A stretch of DNA of 33,498 nucleotides from Paludibacteraceae bacterium. Lineage in GTDB: Bacteria > Bacteroidota > Bacteroidia > Bacteroidales > Paludibacteraceae. Location of the stretch: NCBI GenBank assembly GCA_024399535.1, contig JAKSNU010000017.1:1-33498 (forward strand). Direction: 5' to 3'. This document shows positions 22,631 through 30,793 of this stretch, piece after piece. Each line of letters opens with the position of its first letter. Position 1 is the stretch's first letter. Below the pieces are notes generated by a model. It was not told the origin of the DNA. It saw only the letters and a list, made by a program, of their open reading frames with translations, and ran no database searches. A program made the position numbers and the translations under genes.

Positions 22631-23044
22631 TTATTTCTTTTTTGGAGGTTTTGGAGTATATGGAGCAGCTGGGCTCTGTTTAGGAGTGATTGAAATTTTC
22701 TTGATTTTTGACTTCTTCTTGCTTGCGCACACTTGATAACGTGCTGTATATGATTTCAACACGTCACTCTCTTTTCCAGAAGCTTTCCTTCCGACCAATA
22801 TTGGAACATTTTTCAATGGAGCCAACATTGTATCAGCAAAAACAACTGATATTGTCACCTGCGAAGCATAGACTCCATCAACCGAAACCCTGTTAGCAGG
22901 CTTCTTGTTACGTACAAAACCATCTACTTTCAGGATAAATGGCTCTCCATTTTTTGATTCAACGACAATAGTATGCGACATTGACTGAGCCATTACACTA
23001 ATGGCAGATACTGTCAACACAAAAAGTAATATAAATTTTTTCAT
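22631..23044 (-). CDS. Exported 137-aa protein inserted between batA and batB
   Basis: Seen: signal peptide (1-19, ...SAISVMAQ); a beta-rich stretch of about 85 residues (HTIVVESKNGEPFILKVDGFVRNKKPANRVSVDGVYASQVTISVVFADTM) that resembles the N-terminal domain seen with DUF4476 in Bacteroidetes, where a similar pattern ENGEPF.LI.NG..QN..P.TNV.V.GL runs; then a very basic tail (KKKSKIKKISITPKQ) ending in prolines and lysines (APYTPKPPKKK). The gene is spaced 5 bases from batA and 6 from batB, so it is part of the operon. Standard bat operons, as far as I know, lack it. Function unknown; the basic tail could bind an anionic surface. Confidence 0.75.
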   Translation of the reverse strand: MKKFILLFVLTVSAISVMAQSMSHTIVVESKNGEPFILKVDGFVRNKKPANRVSVDGVYASQVTISVVFADTMLAPLKNVPILVGRKASGKESDVLKSYTARYQVCASKKKSKIKKISITPKQSPAAPYTPKPPKKK

Positions 23045-23049
23045 AATGA

Positions 23050-24030
23050 TTATAATTCCCGTAAAACAATATGTTTTAATAATAATTCAAGTATAATGAG
23101 CACCACCGAAGCTACAAGAAATGGGAGAAAATCCTCGCTCTGCCGATTATATTCCTTAACCATAAGTTTGGTCTTCTCCATTTTGTCTATTTCTTCGTAT
23201 ATTGAAGCCAGTTTCTTAGTATTGGTAGCCCTAAAATATGCACCTCCAGTCATATCGGCAATTGCTTTTAGAGATTCCTCGTCTATTTCGACAGGGATAT
23301 TTTGATAACGCACGCCGAAAGGTGTCTGCATAGGATATGGTGCAACATCCTCTTTACCAGCACCGATAGTATATACTCGCACGTTATATGTCTTCGCAAT
23401 CTCGGCTGCTGTGAGAGGAGCGATATCGCCACGGTTGTTCGAACCATCTGTCAGCAATATGACGACCTTTGATTTAGCCTTACTGTCCTTGATGCGGTCA
23501 ACTGCGTTAGCCAGTCCGAGGCCTATAGCCGTTCCATCTTCAATCATTCCATACTCGACACCTTTGAAAAGATTTATCAATGCCGTATGGTCAGTCGTAA
23601 GCGGACATTGGGTAAAACTCTCGCCTGCAAAAACCACAAGGCCAATATTGTCGTTTGGCCTACCTGAAACAAATTCAATAGCCACATCCTTAGCAGCTTC
23701 GAGTCTATTTGGTTTCAAATCCTCAGCGAGCATTGTACCTGAAATATCAAGTGAAAGCATGATATCAATACCTTCAGTCGATTCGTGACGCATACTATTG
23801 CTCGTTTGCGGACGCGCTATTGCTATAATAATCAACGATATGCAAAGACATCTCATCACAAAGAGCAGATGTCCGATATATTTTTTGTACCCTCCGTCAT
23901 TTAGTTTCAGAGGAGCCGCTGTCGATAGTCTTACAGATGTATGCAATTTAGCATGTTTCCAAATGTACCATGCAATCATTGGCACCAAGACAAGGAGCAA
24001 CGACAAATATTGCGGATTAGCGAACCTCAT
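23050..24030 (-). CDS. batA: BatA, von Willebrand factor A membrane protein
   Basis: 326 residues from the ATG at 24030 (MRFANPQYLSLLLVLVPM), matching BatA N-termini; the frame is open 21 codons upstream within the preceding gene. Seen: two N-terminal membrane segments, VWA domain with MIDAS LSLDISGTMLAEDLKPNR, EDGTAIGLGLANAVDR and VVILLTDGSNNRG, and a C-terminal membrane helix (DFLPFLVASVVLIILELLLKHIVL). Partner of BatB. Overlaps the BatD-like gene by 14 bases. Confidence 0.92.
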   Translation of the reverse strand: MRFANPQYLSLLLVLVPMIAWYIWKHAKLHTSVRLSTAAPLKLNDGGYKKYIGHLLFVMRCLCISLIIIAIARPQTSNSMRHESTEGIDIMLSLDISGTMLAEDLKPNRLEAAKDVAIEFVSGRPNDNIGLVVFAGESFTQCPLTTDHTALINLFKGVEYGMIEDGTAIGLGLANAVDRIKDSKAKSKVVILLTDGSNNRGDIAPLTAAEIAKTYNVRVYTIGAGKEDVAPYPMQTPFGVRYQNIPVEIDEESLKAIADMTGGAYFRATNTKKLASIYEEIDKMEKTKLMVKEYNRQSEDFLPFLVASVVLIILELLLKHIVLREL

Positions 24031-24958
24031 TTTGCTTAACCTCCTCTTCTTTCTTTGTTTTATGGACAAATGCCTTGCCTTTTTCGAAAGCATGCTCGTT
24101 GTCTGCTGGTAATGGACTCCATTTTGCGAACTTCACCAAATCAGCGATTTCAAGCACATCTTTCAGCATATCCACAGATTCTTTTTCAATATCAATTTGA
24201 GTATTCATTCTCAATTCTCGCAACAAATCTTCTGAAGTCTGTTCTACGGCTGAAATACCATACCGACGTCCTACATACTCCTTGACGATGTCAGTAAGTT
24301 GAGAAAAATAATCTTTCGTCCGTCCTGCCTGCCATAGATTTTCATCTCGCAAATGCTCTAATGCCTCAAGCGCAATGATGTGTGCCGGACGTGTATCGAT
24401 TGGTTTTTGATCAACTGTACCAACATTTGTCTTGCGATTCTTGAAATATTTTTCATAAGCCCAAATTGCTACAAATATCAGCACCACAAGTACAATGAAA
24501 CATGCCACCAATATCCAGAAACGATGCCAGTCGAAATCAGCATTTTCAAGTCGTTTAATGTCACATATTGCATTCGTTGTATCCAATGGCACATCTACTA
24601 TTTTCAATGTCAGGGGATTACTCCAGAACGTATCCTGCCCATCTACGACAGCCAGCCCATCCATATAAACTAAAGCGCTATCCCATCCAGTAATAAGATA
24701 CGATGCCGAGACACTCATCAGACTCCCATTTACCAACGTATCATAACCCGCGAAATCAACAACTTCGATAGCCGAATCAATTGGTGCGATGAAATTCAGT
24801 GTCTTGTTTCCTTCGTATTCCGCCGTTATTGTCAACTTTGTCTGCGCACCGACCCACATTGCCATTGAATCGAACTCAGCCTTCACCCGCACATTCTGTC
24901 CCATAACTGATGTTACTAAGGCCACAAAGGAAAGCAATATCAATATTATTTTTTTCAT
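24017..24958 (-). CDS. BatD-like single-pass membrane protein upstream of batA
   Basis: 313 residues. Seen: signal peptide (1-20), one Ig-like periplasmic domain (about 22-135: VRVKAEFDSMAMWVGAQTKLTITAEYEG ... DSALVYMDGLAVVDGQDTFWSNPLTLKIVDV), a membrane helix (about 148-170, FWILVACFIVLVVLIFVAIWAYEKYF), and a cytoplasmic helical domain with HLRDENLWQAGRTKDYFSQLTDIVKEYVGRRYGISA, which matches the DUF4381/BatD-type cytoplasmic part. This gene lies between DUF58 and batA in other Bacteroidetes Bat operons. It overlaps the DUF58 gene by four bases. Confidence 0.85.
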   Translation of the reverse strand: MKKIILILLSFVALVTSVMGQNVRVKAEFDSMAMWVGAQTKLTITAEYEGNKTLNFIAPIDSAIEVVDFAGYDTLVNGSLMSVSASYLITGWDSALVYMDGLAVVDGQDTFWSNPLTLKIVDVPLDTTNAICDIKRLENADFDWHRFWILVACFIVLVVLIFVAIWAYEKYFKNRKTNVGTVDQKPIDTRPAHIIALEALEHLRDENLWQAGRTKDYFSQLTDIVKEYVGRRYGISAVEQTSEDLLRELRMNTQIDIEKESVDMLKDVLEIADLVKFAKWSPLPADNEHAFEKGKAFVHKTKKEEEVKQNEVR

Positions 24959-25824
24959 TTTCGTTTGTTAAACAATTGTATCAGACTCTTCACATAATCC
25001 TCGCCAACCATTATCGAAACAGCATCCACACCATTCTTTTTGGAAAGCATATTCAACCTGAACTGACGTTCATTCCATATATTGCGGTATTTCATTCTTA
25101 GCTTTTTAGAGCCAGTATCGACCAAAGCATCCTCACCAGTTTCCGCGTCCTTAACATATATGAGACCTACGTCAGGCAACTCAGCATCTCGACGGTCATA
25201 AACCTGCAAAGCCACCATGTCGTGTTTGCGACTTGCAATAGTCACCGCATCATCGTAGTTGCTATCGTCAATGAAGTCGCTGATAACAAATGCCGTACAT
25301 CTCTTTTTTGCCACATTTGTAAAGAACTTCAGAGCGCAACCGATATCAGTCTTGTTGCTTTCGGGTTCAAAATCCAACAACTCGCGTATAATATACAATA
25401 TGTGTTTCCTGCCTTTTTGAGGCGGAATGTATTTTTCAACTTTGTCGCTGAAAAATATCACACCTATCTTATCGTTATTCTGAATTGCAGAAAATGCAAG
25501 CGTAGCTGCGATTTCGGTTATCACGTCTTGTTTGAACTGCCCGATAGTCCCAAAATGGCGACTGCCCGAAACGTCAATCAGCATCATAACTGTCAGCTCT
25601 CGCTCTTCTTCGAACACCTTGACATATGGATGGTTCATTCTTGCCGTAACGTTCCAGTCAATGGCACGAATTTCGTCACCATACTGATATTCGCGCACTT
25701 CGGAAAAGGTCATACCCTTCCCTTTGAACGCAGTATGATATTCGCCTGCGAAAATATTATTTGACAGTCCGCGCGTCTTGATTTCAATCTGTCGGACCTT
25801 TTTTATTAACTCACTCGTTTCCAT
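24955..25824 (-). CDS. DUF58 (VWA-like) protein of the MoxR-Bat system
   Basis: 289 residues, no membrane segments. Seen: the DUF58 signature YQYGDEIRAIDWNVTARMNHPYVKVFEEERELTVMMLIDVSGS, with the VWA-type DVSGS, then DKIGVIFFSDKVEKYIPPQKGRKH and CTAFVISDFIDDSNYDDAV. DUF58 proteins travel with MoxR ATPases. Its start overlaps the moxR stop by one base (TAATG), indicating coupled translation. Confidence 0.93.
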   Translation of the reverse strand: METSELIKKVRQIEIKTRGLSNNIFAGEYHTAFKGKGMTFSEVREYQYGDEIRAIDWNVTARMNHPYVKVFEEERELTVMMLIDVSGSRHFGTIGQFKQDVITEIAATLAFSAIQNNDKIGVIFFSDKVEKYIPPQKGRKHILYIIRELLDFEPESNKTDIGCALKFFTNVAKKRCTAFVISDFIDDSNYDDAVTIASRKHDMVALQVYDRRDAELPDVGLIYVKDAETGEDALVDTGSKKLRMKYRNIWNERQFRLNMLSKKNGVDAVSIMVGEDYVKSLIQLFNKRK

Positions 25825-26816
25825 TATGGAACTTCGACTGCATTCAGTATTTCGTTAATTATGTTCTCCGAAGTCATATTGTTAGCTTCAGCCTCGTATG
25901 TCAGCCCGATACGATGGCGCAAAACGTCCATTGCGACAGCACGGACATCTTCAGGGATGACATATCCGCGACGTTTGATAAACGCATAAGCTCGCGAAGC
26001 GAGTGCCAGGTTTATTGATGCACGTGGCGAACCTCCGAATTCAATCATTCCATTCAGTTCCTTCAAACCGTAGTCCTCTGGGAAACGCGTTGCATAGACT
26101 ATATCGACAATGTATTTTTGAATCTTCTCGTCCATATATACATCACGAACGACTTTGCGGGCTTCGATTATGTCTTCCACGCGAAGCAAAGGTTTGAGGG
26201 CTTCGAAACCTCCTTTCAAATGAGCCGACACCACCTGGCGTTCCTCATCCTTCTTCGGATAAGTGATAACCACTTTCAGCATGAAACGATCGACCTGAGC
26301 CTCAGGCAACGGATATGTACCCTCCTGCTCAATTGGGTTCTGTGTTGCCATAACGAGGAATGGCTGAGGAAGTTCGAATGTCTGATCGCCTATAGTGACT
26401 ATCTTTTCCTGCATAGCCTCGAGCAATGCACTCTGTACCTTAGCTGGAGCACGGTTTATCTCATCTGCCAAAACAAAATTCGCAAAAACAGGACCTTTCT
26501 TTATATCGAATTTCTCGTTTTTCTGACTATATATCATTGTTCCTACCACATCTGCTGGCAGCAAATCTGGTGTAAACTGTATTCTGCTATAATCAGCATC
26601 AATAAGTTGCGCCAGTGTCTTTATTGCCAAAGTCTTTGCCAATCCTGGCACACCTTCGAGCAATACATGCCCATCCGATAGCAGTCCTATCAGCAATGAC
26701 TCAATCAGATGTTTCTGACCAACAATTGTCTGATTCATTCCCATCATAAGTGCATCCACAAATGCGCTCTGACGTTCGATTCGTTCATTGAGTTCCCTTA
26801 AATCTACAGTTTCCAT
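25824..26816 (-). CDS. MoxR-family AAA+ ATPase
   Basis: 330 residues. Seen: Walker A GVPGLAKT (55-62), FTPDLLPADVVGTMIY, Walker B VLADEINRAP (115-124), sensor 1 in MATQNPIEQEGTYPLPEAQ, arginine-finger region VDRFMLKV, and the C-terminal AAA lid with GGSPRASINLALASRAYAF. MoxR ATPases act as chaperones for metal insertion into, or assembly of, VWA-containing partners; here the partners would be DUF58, BatA and BatB. First gene of the operon, with a promoter box at 26845-26853. Confidence 0.95.
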   Translation of the reverse strand: METVDLRELNERIERQSAFVDALMMGMNQTIVGQKHLIESLLIGLLSDGHVLLEGVPGLAKTLAIKTLAQLIDADYSRIQFTPDLLPADVVGTMIYSQKNEKFDIKKGPVFANFVLADEINRAPAKVQSALLEAMQEKIVTIGDQTFELPQPFLVMATQNPIEQEGTYPLPEAQVDRFMLKVVITYPKKDEERQVVSAHLKGGFEALKPLLRVEDIIEARKVVRDVYMDEKIQKYIVDIVYATRFPEDYGLKELNGMIEFGGSPRASINLALASRAYAFIKRRGYVIPEDVRAVAMDVLRHRIGLTYEAEANNMTSENIINEILNAVEVP

Positions 26817-26844
26817 ATTCTTTTTATCTAATCTTTTTTCGCCT

Positions 26845-26853
26845 GCAAAATTA
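26845..26853 (-). promoter_or_regulatory. Promoter -7 box of the moxR-bat operon
   Basis: Minus-strand TAATTTTGC, 29 bases before the moxR ATG. The -33 box is unclear. An inverted repeat lies about 35 bases further upstream (26887-26917). Confidence 0.55.
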
Positions 26854-26886
26854 TAACTTTTCCACCAATATGAGTGACGATTTTCA

Positions 26887-26917
26887 GTTAAATAATGTTG
26901 ATTTTATACTATTTAAC
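26887..26917. promoter_or_regulatory. Inverted repeat upstream of moxR
   Basis: GTTAAATA (26887-26894) and TATTTAAC (26910-26917) form a perfect 8-base inverted repeat with a 15-base spacer, between the HU-LysM stop and the moxR promoter. It could be an operator for the bat operon or a weak terminator of the gene before it. AT-rich repeats this short may be chance. Confidence 0.3.
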
Positions 26918-26921
26918 CAGT

Positions 26922-28148
26922 TTAATACTTTTTAGCCAGTTTACGTGCAAAATCCAAAGCCTCTTGACTATTCGGGTCAACGAGTCTGCTATCCATCTTA
27001 GGGATTTTGATTTTCGCACCTGTTGGCAACACACCTGGGTTCTTCAGCTTATCACGATTAGCCTCATAAATATATACCCAGAAATCTTTGCTTCCATAAG
27101 CCTCAAGCGCATACATCACCAACCGGTCGCCATCTTTGACAGTAATTTCTTTCATGGCAACACCATATGTCCGCGGTGTATCGAACACTGATTCAGATGT
27201 CTTTTTGTCTTTTGGAGTCTCCTTAGGCTGAATAGTTGTCTCAGCCTTCTTTGTCTGGACTGGAGTGTTAGTATTTTTAGTCTGGACTGGAGTCTTTGTC
27301 TGGACTTTCGTTTCAGTTTCAGTTGGTTGTTTTTGCTCTTCTGCCATAGCAGTATCATTGTTCTCTTGAACCGACTCAGCTTCTTTTTTCAAGTCCGACC
27401 CCACTAATTCTATTATTTCTTCTTCGTCTTCTATCTTAACAGTATGCGTCCTTAGATATTCTGCACGCTGATTACGCATTATGAGAGTACGGACAAATAC
27501 ATATACTATGAATAAAACAAACAGAGCCACAATAATCAACAACGCAGTCAGTATTGCCCGTTTAACCTTACTGACTTTGTGCACGTTTATTTGTCTGTGC
27601 ATTTCTTCATTATAGTTGGCAAGTTCGACTTCGACATCAAACCTTTTCCCATTTGCCGCATTTCTGTTGGTATTCACTTTAATAGATTTTCTCTCCTCCA
27701 GCGGTTCCTGTTTAACGGTTGGCTCTGCTGCATTTGCGACTGCCGACATCTGTGCGAGTATCGACTTCAGTTCTTCCGCGTCCGAAGCAAGTTTTCGCAT
27801 CGCATCCTCGTTGATTCCGTCACTCTTCTCTTCTGGTTCTGGATCATCTATCTCATCGGTTTTTGGAATATCGAATGATGTATCTCCGTTGTTTTCATCG
27901 AGATGTGCGACTGACAGATGGTTGAGCGGAGCATTCACCATCTCGGCGAAATCATTATCCGGTGTGAACGTAATCTTGTTATGTGCAGGTATCTCAATCT
28001 CCTCGCCATTTCTAACATTGACACTTTTACGAGCCTTGACTTCAACCATCTTGAACGTTCCCAATCCCTTTATTTTCACCACGCCATCTCTTTTCAATCC
28101 GTCAAGAATAGTATTGGATATTACGCCTTTCAAATTTTTATCTATCAT
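26922..28148 (-). CDS. HU-like domain / transmembrane / LysM-like fusion protein
   Basis: 408 residues. Seen: N-terminal HU/IHF-type beta arms (about 1-72: VVKIKGLGTFKMVEVKARKS, RNGEEIEIPAHNKITFTPDNDFAEMV), with the first helix of HU shortened; an acidic linker; a basic stretch (INVHKVSKVKR); one membrane helix (about 198-223, AILTALLIIVALFVLFIVYV); a long Thr/Lys/Gln-rich spacer with repeated PVQTK (about 280-310); a C-terminal LysM-like domain (about 334-384: ITVKDGDRLVMYALEAYGSKDFWVYIYEAN ... LPTGAKIKIPK). The order predicts DNA binding inside and peptidoglycan binding outside. Bacteroidetes have related HU-CCDC81/SPOR membrane proteins. The gene follows a free HU gene by five bases. A tether role is inference. 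Confidence 0.85.
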   Translation of the reverse strand: MIDKNLKGVISNTILDGLKRDGVVKIKGLGTFKMVEVKARKSVNVRNGEEIEIPAHNKITFTPDNDFAEMVNAPLNHLSVAHLDENNGDTSFDIPKTDEIDDPEPEEKSDGINEDAMRKLASDAEELKSILAQMSAVANAAEPTVKQEPLEERKSIKVNTNRNAANGKRFDVEVELANYNEEMHRQINVHKVSKVKRAILTALLIIVALFVLFIVYVFVRTLIMRNQRAEYLRTHTVKIEDEEEIIELVGSDLKKEAESVQENNDTAMAEEQKQPTETETKVQTKTPVQTKNTNTPVQTKKAETTIQPKETPKDKKTSESVFDTPRTYGVAMKEITVKDGDRLVMYALEAYGSKDFWVYIYEANRDKLKNPGVLPTGAKIKIPKMDSRLVDPNSQEALDFARKLAKKY

Positions 28149-28153
28149 ACGAT

Positions 28154-28426
28154 TTAATTTATTTCATTTTTCACTCTGTGTATAGGTTTGAATGCCACCA
28201 CCATTTTCGGAGGGATAAGCATTCTTTGCTTTGATCCTGGATTGACAATAGTCCTCTGCTCGCGCATTCGTGTTTCGAGATAGCCCACTCCGTCAATCTG
28301 TGCTACCTGTTTTTCCACGACATCATTCTTCAATTCGTTCACCCATTGGTCCAGAATCTCAGTCGCTTCCTTTTGCGTCTTGCCTGTCTGTTCAGCAATT
28401 GCAGCAATAAACTCTTTGTTGTTCAT
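28154..28426 (-). CDS. HU-family DNA-binding protein
   Basis: 90 residues, normal HU length. Seen: N-terminal helices MNNKEFIAAIAEQTGKTQKEATEILDQWVNEL, then the beta-arm region AQIDGVGYLETRMREQRTIVNPGSKQRMLIPPKMVVAFKP, where the intercalating proline is kept (VNPGS) in a divergent RNP-type motif. As a dimer HU bends DNA in the nucleoid. It lies between rimO and the membrane HU-LysM gene, so the two HU-fold proteins may be made together. Confidence 0.93.
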   Translation of the reverse strand: MNNKEFIAAIAEQTGKTQKEATEILDQWVNELKNDVVEKQVAQIDGVGYLETRMREQRTIVNPGSKQRMLIPPKMVVAFKPIHRVKNEIN

Positions 28427-28435
28427 TTTACCATT

Positions 28436-29713
28436 TTATTTCTTTATACCTGTCACATCAAACTCGCTGTTTTCTGTAATCAGTACATTATAAAATTCTC
28501 CGACATTTATGTTGTCTTCCTTTTTCACAAAAACTTCGCAATCCACCTCGACCGAATCCCACTCCGTCCGACCCACCATCCATTCTCCCTCTTCGCGGTC
28601 GATGAGCACTCTCACGGTCTGCCCGACCATTGAGCTTTGCACTTCCGACGTTATCTCCTGTTGCACCTCCATCAGCTGTTCCAACCGCTTTGTCTTTACC
28701 TCTTCTGGAACATCATCGCAATAATGAAGAGCAGAGTATGTCCCATCTTCCTCAGAATATGCAAATGCTCCCATTCTCTCAAATCTCACCTCACGAACGA
28801 AATCCATCAGTTCATCGAAATCCTCGTCCGTCTCGCCTGGAAACCCGACCATCAGCGTTGTCCTCAACCCTATTCCGGGCACCTCGTTGCGCAGACGTCT
28901 GATGAAGGCCATTGTCTCCTCCTTCGTGATATTCCTGTGCATTTGCGACAACACATTGTCCGAAATGTGTTGCAACGCCACGTCAAGATATTTACAGACT
29001 TTCCTATTTTCGCGCATCACCTTCAACAAATCATACGGAAAATGAGTCGGATATGCGTAATGCAACCTTATCCACTCTATTCCTTCTATCTGCGAAATCC
29101 TTTCCACCAGTTCTGGCAGCATTCCCCGATGCTCCAAATCCATACCATAATAGGTCAAATCCTGTGCTATGAGCAACACCTCCTTCACCCCTTGCGATGC
29201 GAGCCAACGCACCTCGTCCACTATCTCGTTCATCTGGCGCGATTTGTATTGACCTGTTATCAGTGGGATGGCACAATACGAACAATGTCTGTCGCAACCT
29301 TCGGCTATCTTGACGAAAGCATAATGATTAGGCGTGGTCAATTCGCGTTTCCAACTCTCCTCAATATCACCTGCAATTCCCGTCCAATCGAACTTCCCGT
29401 AAACTGCATCAACTTCAGGTATTTCATCGCCAAGTTCCTTGCGGTATCTCTCGCTGAGACAACCCATCACAAACAATTTTCCGATTCTTCGCCTCTTTTT
29501 CAGTTCAGCCATTTCGAGAATCACATTGATCGACTCCTCCTTAGCATCGCCAATGAATCCACACGTATTCACTACCACAATTTCGCCATTCGGTTTCTCC
29601 GAATCGTGCACCACGTCAAAACCTTTTTCCCTAAACATATTCATCAACCGCTCAGAATCCACAAGGTTTTTCGAGCACCCAAGCGAAATAACGTCCACCC
29701 TGTTTTTTTTCAT
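28436..29713 (-). CDS. rimO: Ribosomal protein S12 methylthiotransferase RimO
   Basis: 425 residues (E. coli RimO 441). Radical SAM methylthiotransferase acting on Asp88/89 of ribosomal protein S12. Seen: UPF0004 domain cysteines C13 (SLGCSKNLVDSE), C51 (NTCGF) and C85 (MGCLSERY) for the auxiliary cluster; radical SAM motif C140-x3-C144-x2-C147 (CDRHCSYC); MVGFPGETDEDF; C-terminal TRAM domain (about 355-425). SLGCSKNLVDSE distinguishes RimO from MiaB. Its start overlaps the ftsY stop by one base (TGATG). Confidence 0.96.
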   Translation of the reverse strand: MKKNRVDVISLGCSKNLVDSERLMNMFREKGFDVVHDSEKPNGEIVVVNTCGFIGDAKEESINVILEMAELKKRRRIGKLFVMGCLSERYRKELGDEIPEVDAVYGKFDWTGIAGDIEESWKRELTTPNHYAFVKIAEGCDRHCSYCAIPLITGQYKSRQMNEIVDEVRWLASQGVKEVLLIAQDLTYYGMDLEHRGMLPELVERISQIEGIEWIRLHYAYPTHFPYDLLKVMRENRKVCKYLDVALQHISDNVLSQMHRNITKEETMAFIRRLRNEVPGIGLRTTLMVGFPGETDEDFDELMDFVREVRFERMGAFAYSEEDGTYSALHYCDDVPEEVKTKRLEQLMEVQQEITSEVQSSMVGQTVRVLIDREEGEWMVGRTEWDSVEVDCEVFVKKEDNINVGEFYNVLITENSEFDVTGIKK

Positions 29714-30663
29714 CAGAATAAAGTCTTAACAAACTCCTCCTTATCAAACACTTGCAAATCCTCTGCCCTTTCACCGAGACCTATATATCTAACTGGTATC
29801 TTGAATTGGTCGGATATACCTAAAACCACACCACCTTTAGCCGTCCCGTCCAATTTTGTTATGGCAAGCGATGTCACTTCCGTAGCTTTGGTGAACTGCT
29901 TGGCTTGTTCGAAAGCGTTCTGACCGGTCGAGCCGTCAAGCACTAACATCACATCGTGCGGAGCGTCAGGCACCACCTTTTTCATCACGTTCTTGATTTT
30001 CGTCAACTCGTTCATCAATGCTATCTTGTTATGCAGACGGCCAGCTGTATCGATGAGCACCACGTCAGCATCATTTGCCTTTGCCGATGCTAAAGTGTCG
30101 TACGCCACAGACGCAGGATCAGCTCCCATTGACTGTTTTACGACAGGACAACCAGCCCTATCACCCCACACCATCAGTTGTTCGACAGCCGCTGCCCTAA
30201 ATGTATCAGCAGCACCGAGATATACCTTCTTCCCTGCCTGAGCAAACTGGTATGCAATCTTCCCTATAGTTGTTGTTTTGCCCACTCCGTTCACTCCGAC
30301 CACCATCACAACATATGGTTTGCATGGCAATTCGTCCTCGAAATTCAGCATTTGCCCGGAATTATTCTCCGACAGCATGTCGCCGACAACCGAACGGATG
30401 GTTGCATTCAATTCGGCAGTACCGACGTATTTCTCGCTTCTGACCCTCTGCTGCAGACGCTCAATTATCCTCAACGTAGTATCAACCCCGACATCTGATG
30501 TTATCAAAGCTTCCTCCAGATTATCAAGCACTTCGTCATCCACTTTATCCTTTCCAGCCACTGCCCTGGTTATCTTTTGAAACACATTTTCTTTCGTTTT
30601 CTGCATTCCGTTTTCCAACACTTCCTGCTTCTCTTTTTTACCGAACAATCCCAAAAACGCCAT
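29713..30663 (-). CDS. ftsY: Signal recognition particle receptor FtsY
   Basis: 316 residues. GTPase that docks SRP-ribosome complexes at the membrane. Seen: a short N-terminus of about 25 residues in place of the long acidic A domain of E. coli; N domain (about 25-110, EALITSDVGVDTTLRIIERL); G domain with GVNGVGKTTTIGKIAY (from 123), ADTFRAAAVEQL, DTAGRLHN, TKLDGTAKGG and RYIGLGERAEDLQVF. Complete NG core. First gene of the ftsY-rimO-HU run, promoter box at 30688-30696. Confidence 0.97.
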   Translation of the reverse strand: MAFLGLFGKKEKQEVLENGMQKTKENVFQKITRAVAGKDKVDDEVLDNLEEALITSDVGVDTTLRIIERLQQRVRSEKYVGTAELNATIRSVVGDMLSENNSGQMLNFEDELPCKPYVVMVVGVNGVGKTTTIGKIAYQFAQAGKKVYLGAADTFRAAAVEQLMVWGDRAGCPVVKQSMGADPASVAYDTLASAKANDADVVLIDTAGRLHNKIALMNELTKIKNVMKKVVPDAPHDVMLVLDGSTGQNAFEQAKQFTKATEVTSLAITKLDGTAKGGVVLGISDQFKIPVRYIGLGERAEDLQVFDKEEFVKTLF

Positions 30664-30687
30664 AAAAATCCCATTTTAATTTAGTCT

Positions 30688-30696
30688 GCAAAATTA
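30688..30696 (-). promoter_or_regulatory. Promoter -7 box of the ftsY-rimO-HU run
   Basis: Minus-strand TAATTTTGC, 25 bases before the ftsY ATG; divergent from the promoter at 30761-30769. Confidence 0.55.
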
Positions 30697-30760
30697 CAAC
30701 TAATTCTCTACATATACAAATATTTCGACAAAAAAATTTTTTCATCCGACAAAAAATTCG

Positions 30761-30769
30761 TACCTTTGC
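30761..30769 (+). promoter_or_regulatory. Promoter -7 box of the peptidase-tat run
   Basis: TACCTTTGC, 25 bases before the ATG at 30794. The 17 bases TACCTTTGCACCCGAAA are identical to those of the promoter at 3505-3521. Confidence 0.65.
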
Positions 30770-30793
30770 ACCCGAAAAGTTCCAATCCATGTT

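Noticed and set aside
26118..26681. Plus-strand open frame of 187 codons
   Set aside because: Antisense to moxR, whose AAA+ motifs are complete on the minus strand.
28637..29923. Plus-strand open frame of 428 codons opposite rimO and ftsY
   Set aside because: It is the antisense shadow of rimO and the end of ftsY, both unmistakable by motif; its translation is rich in His, Cys and Ile with no domain pattern.
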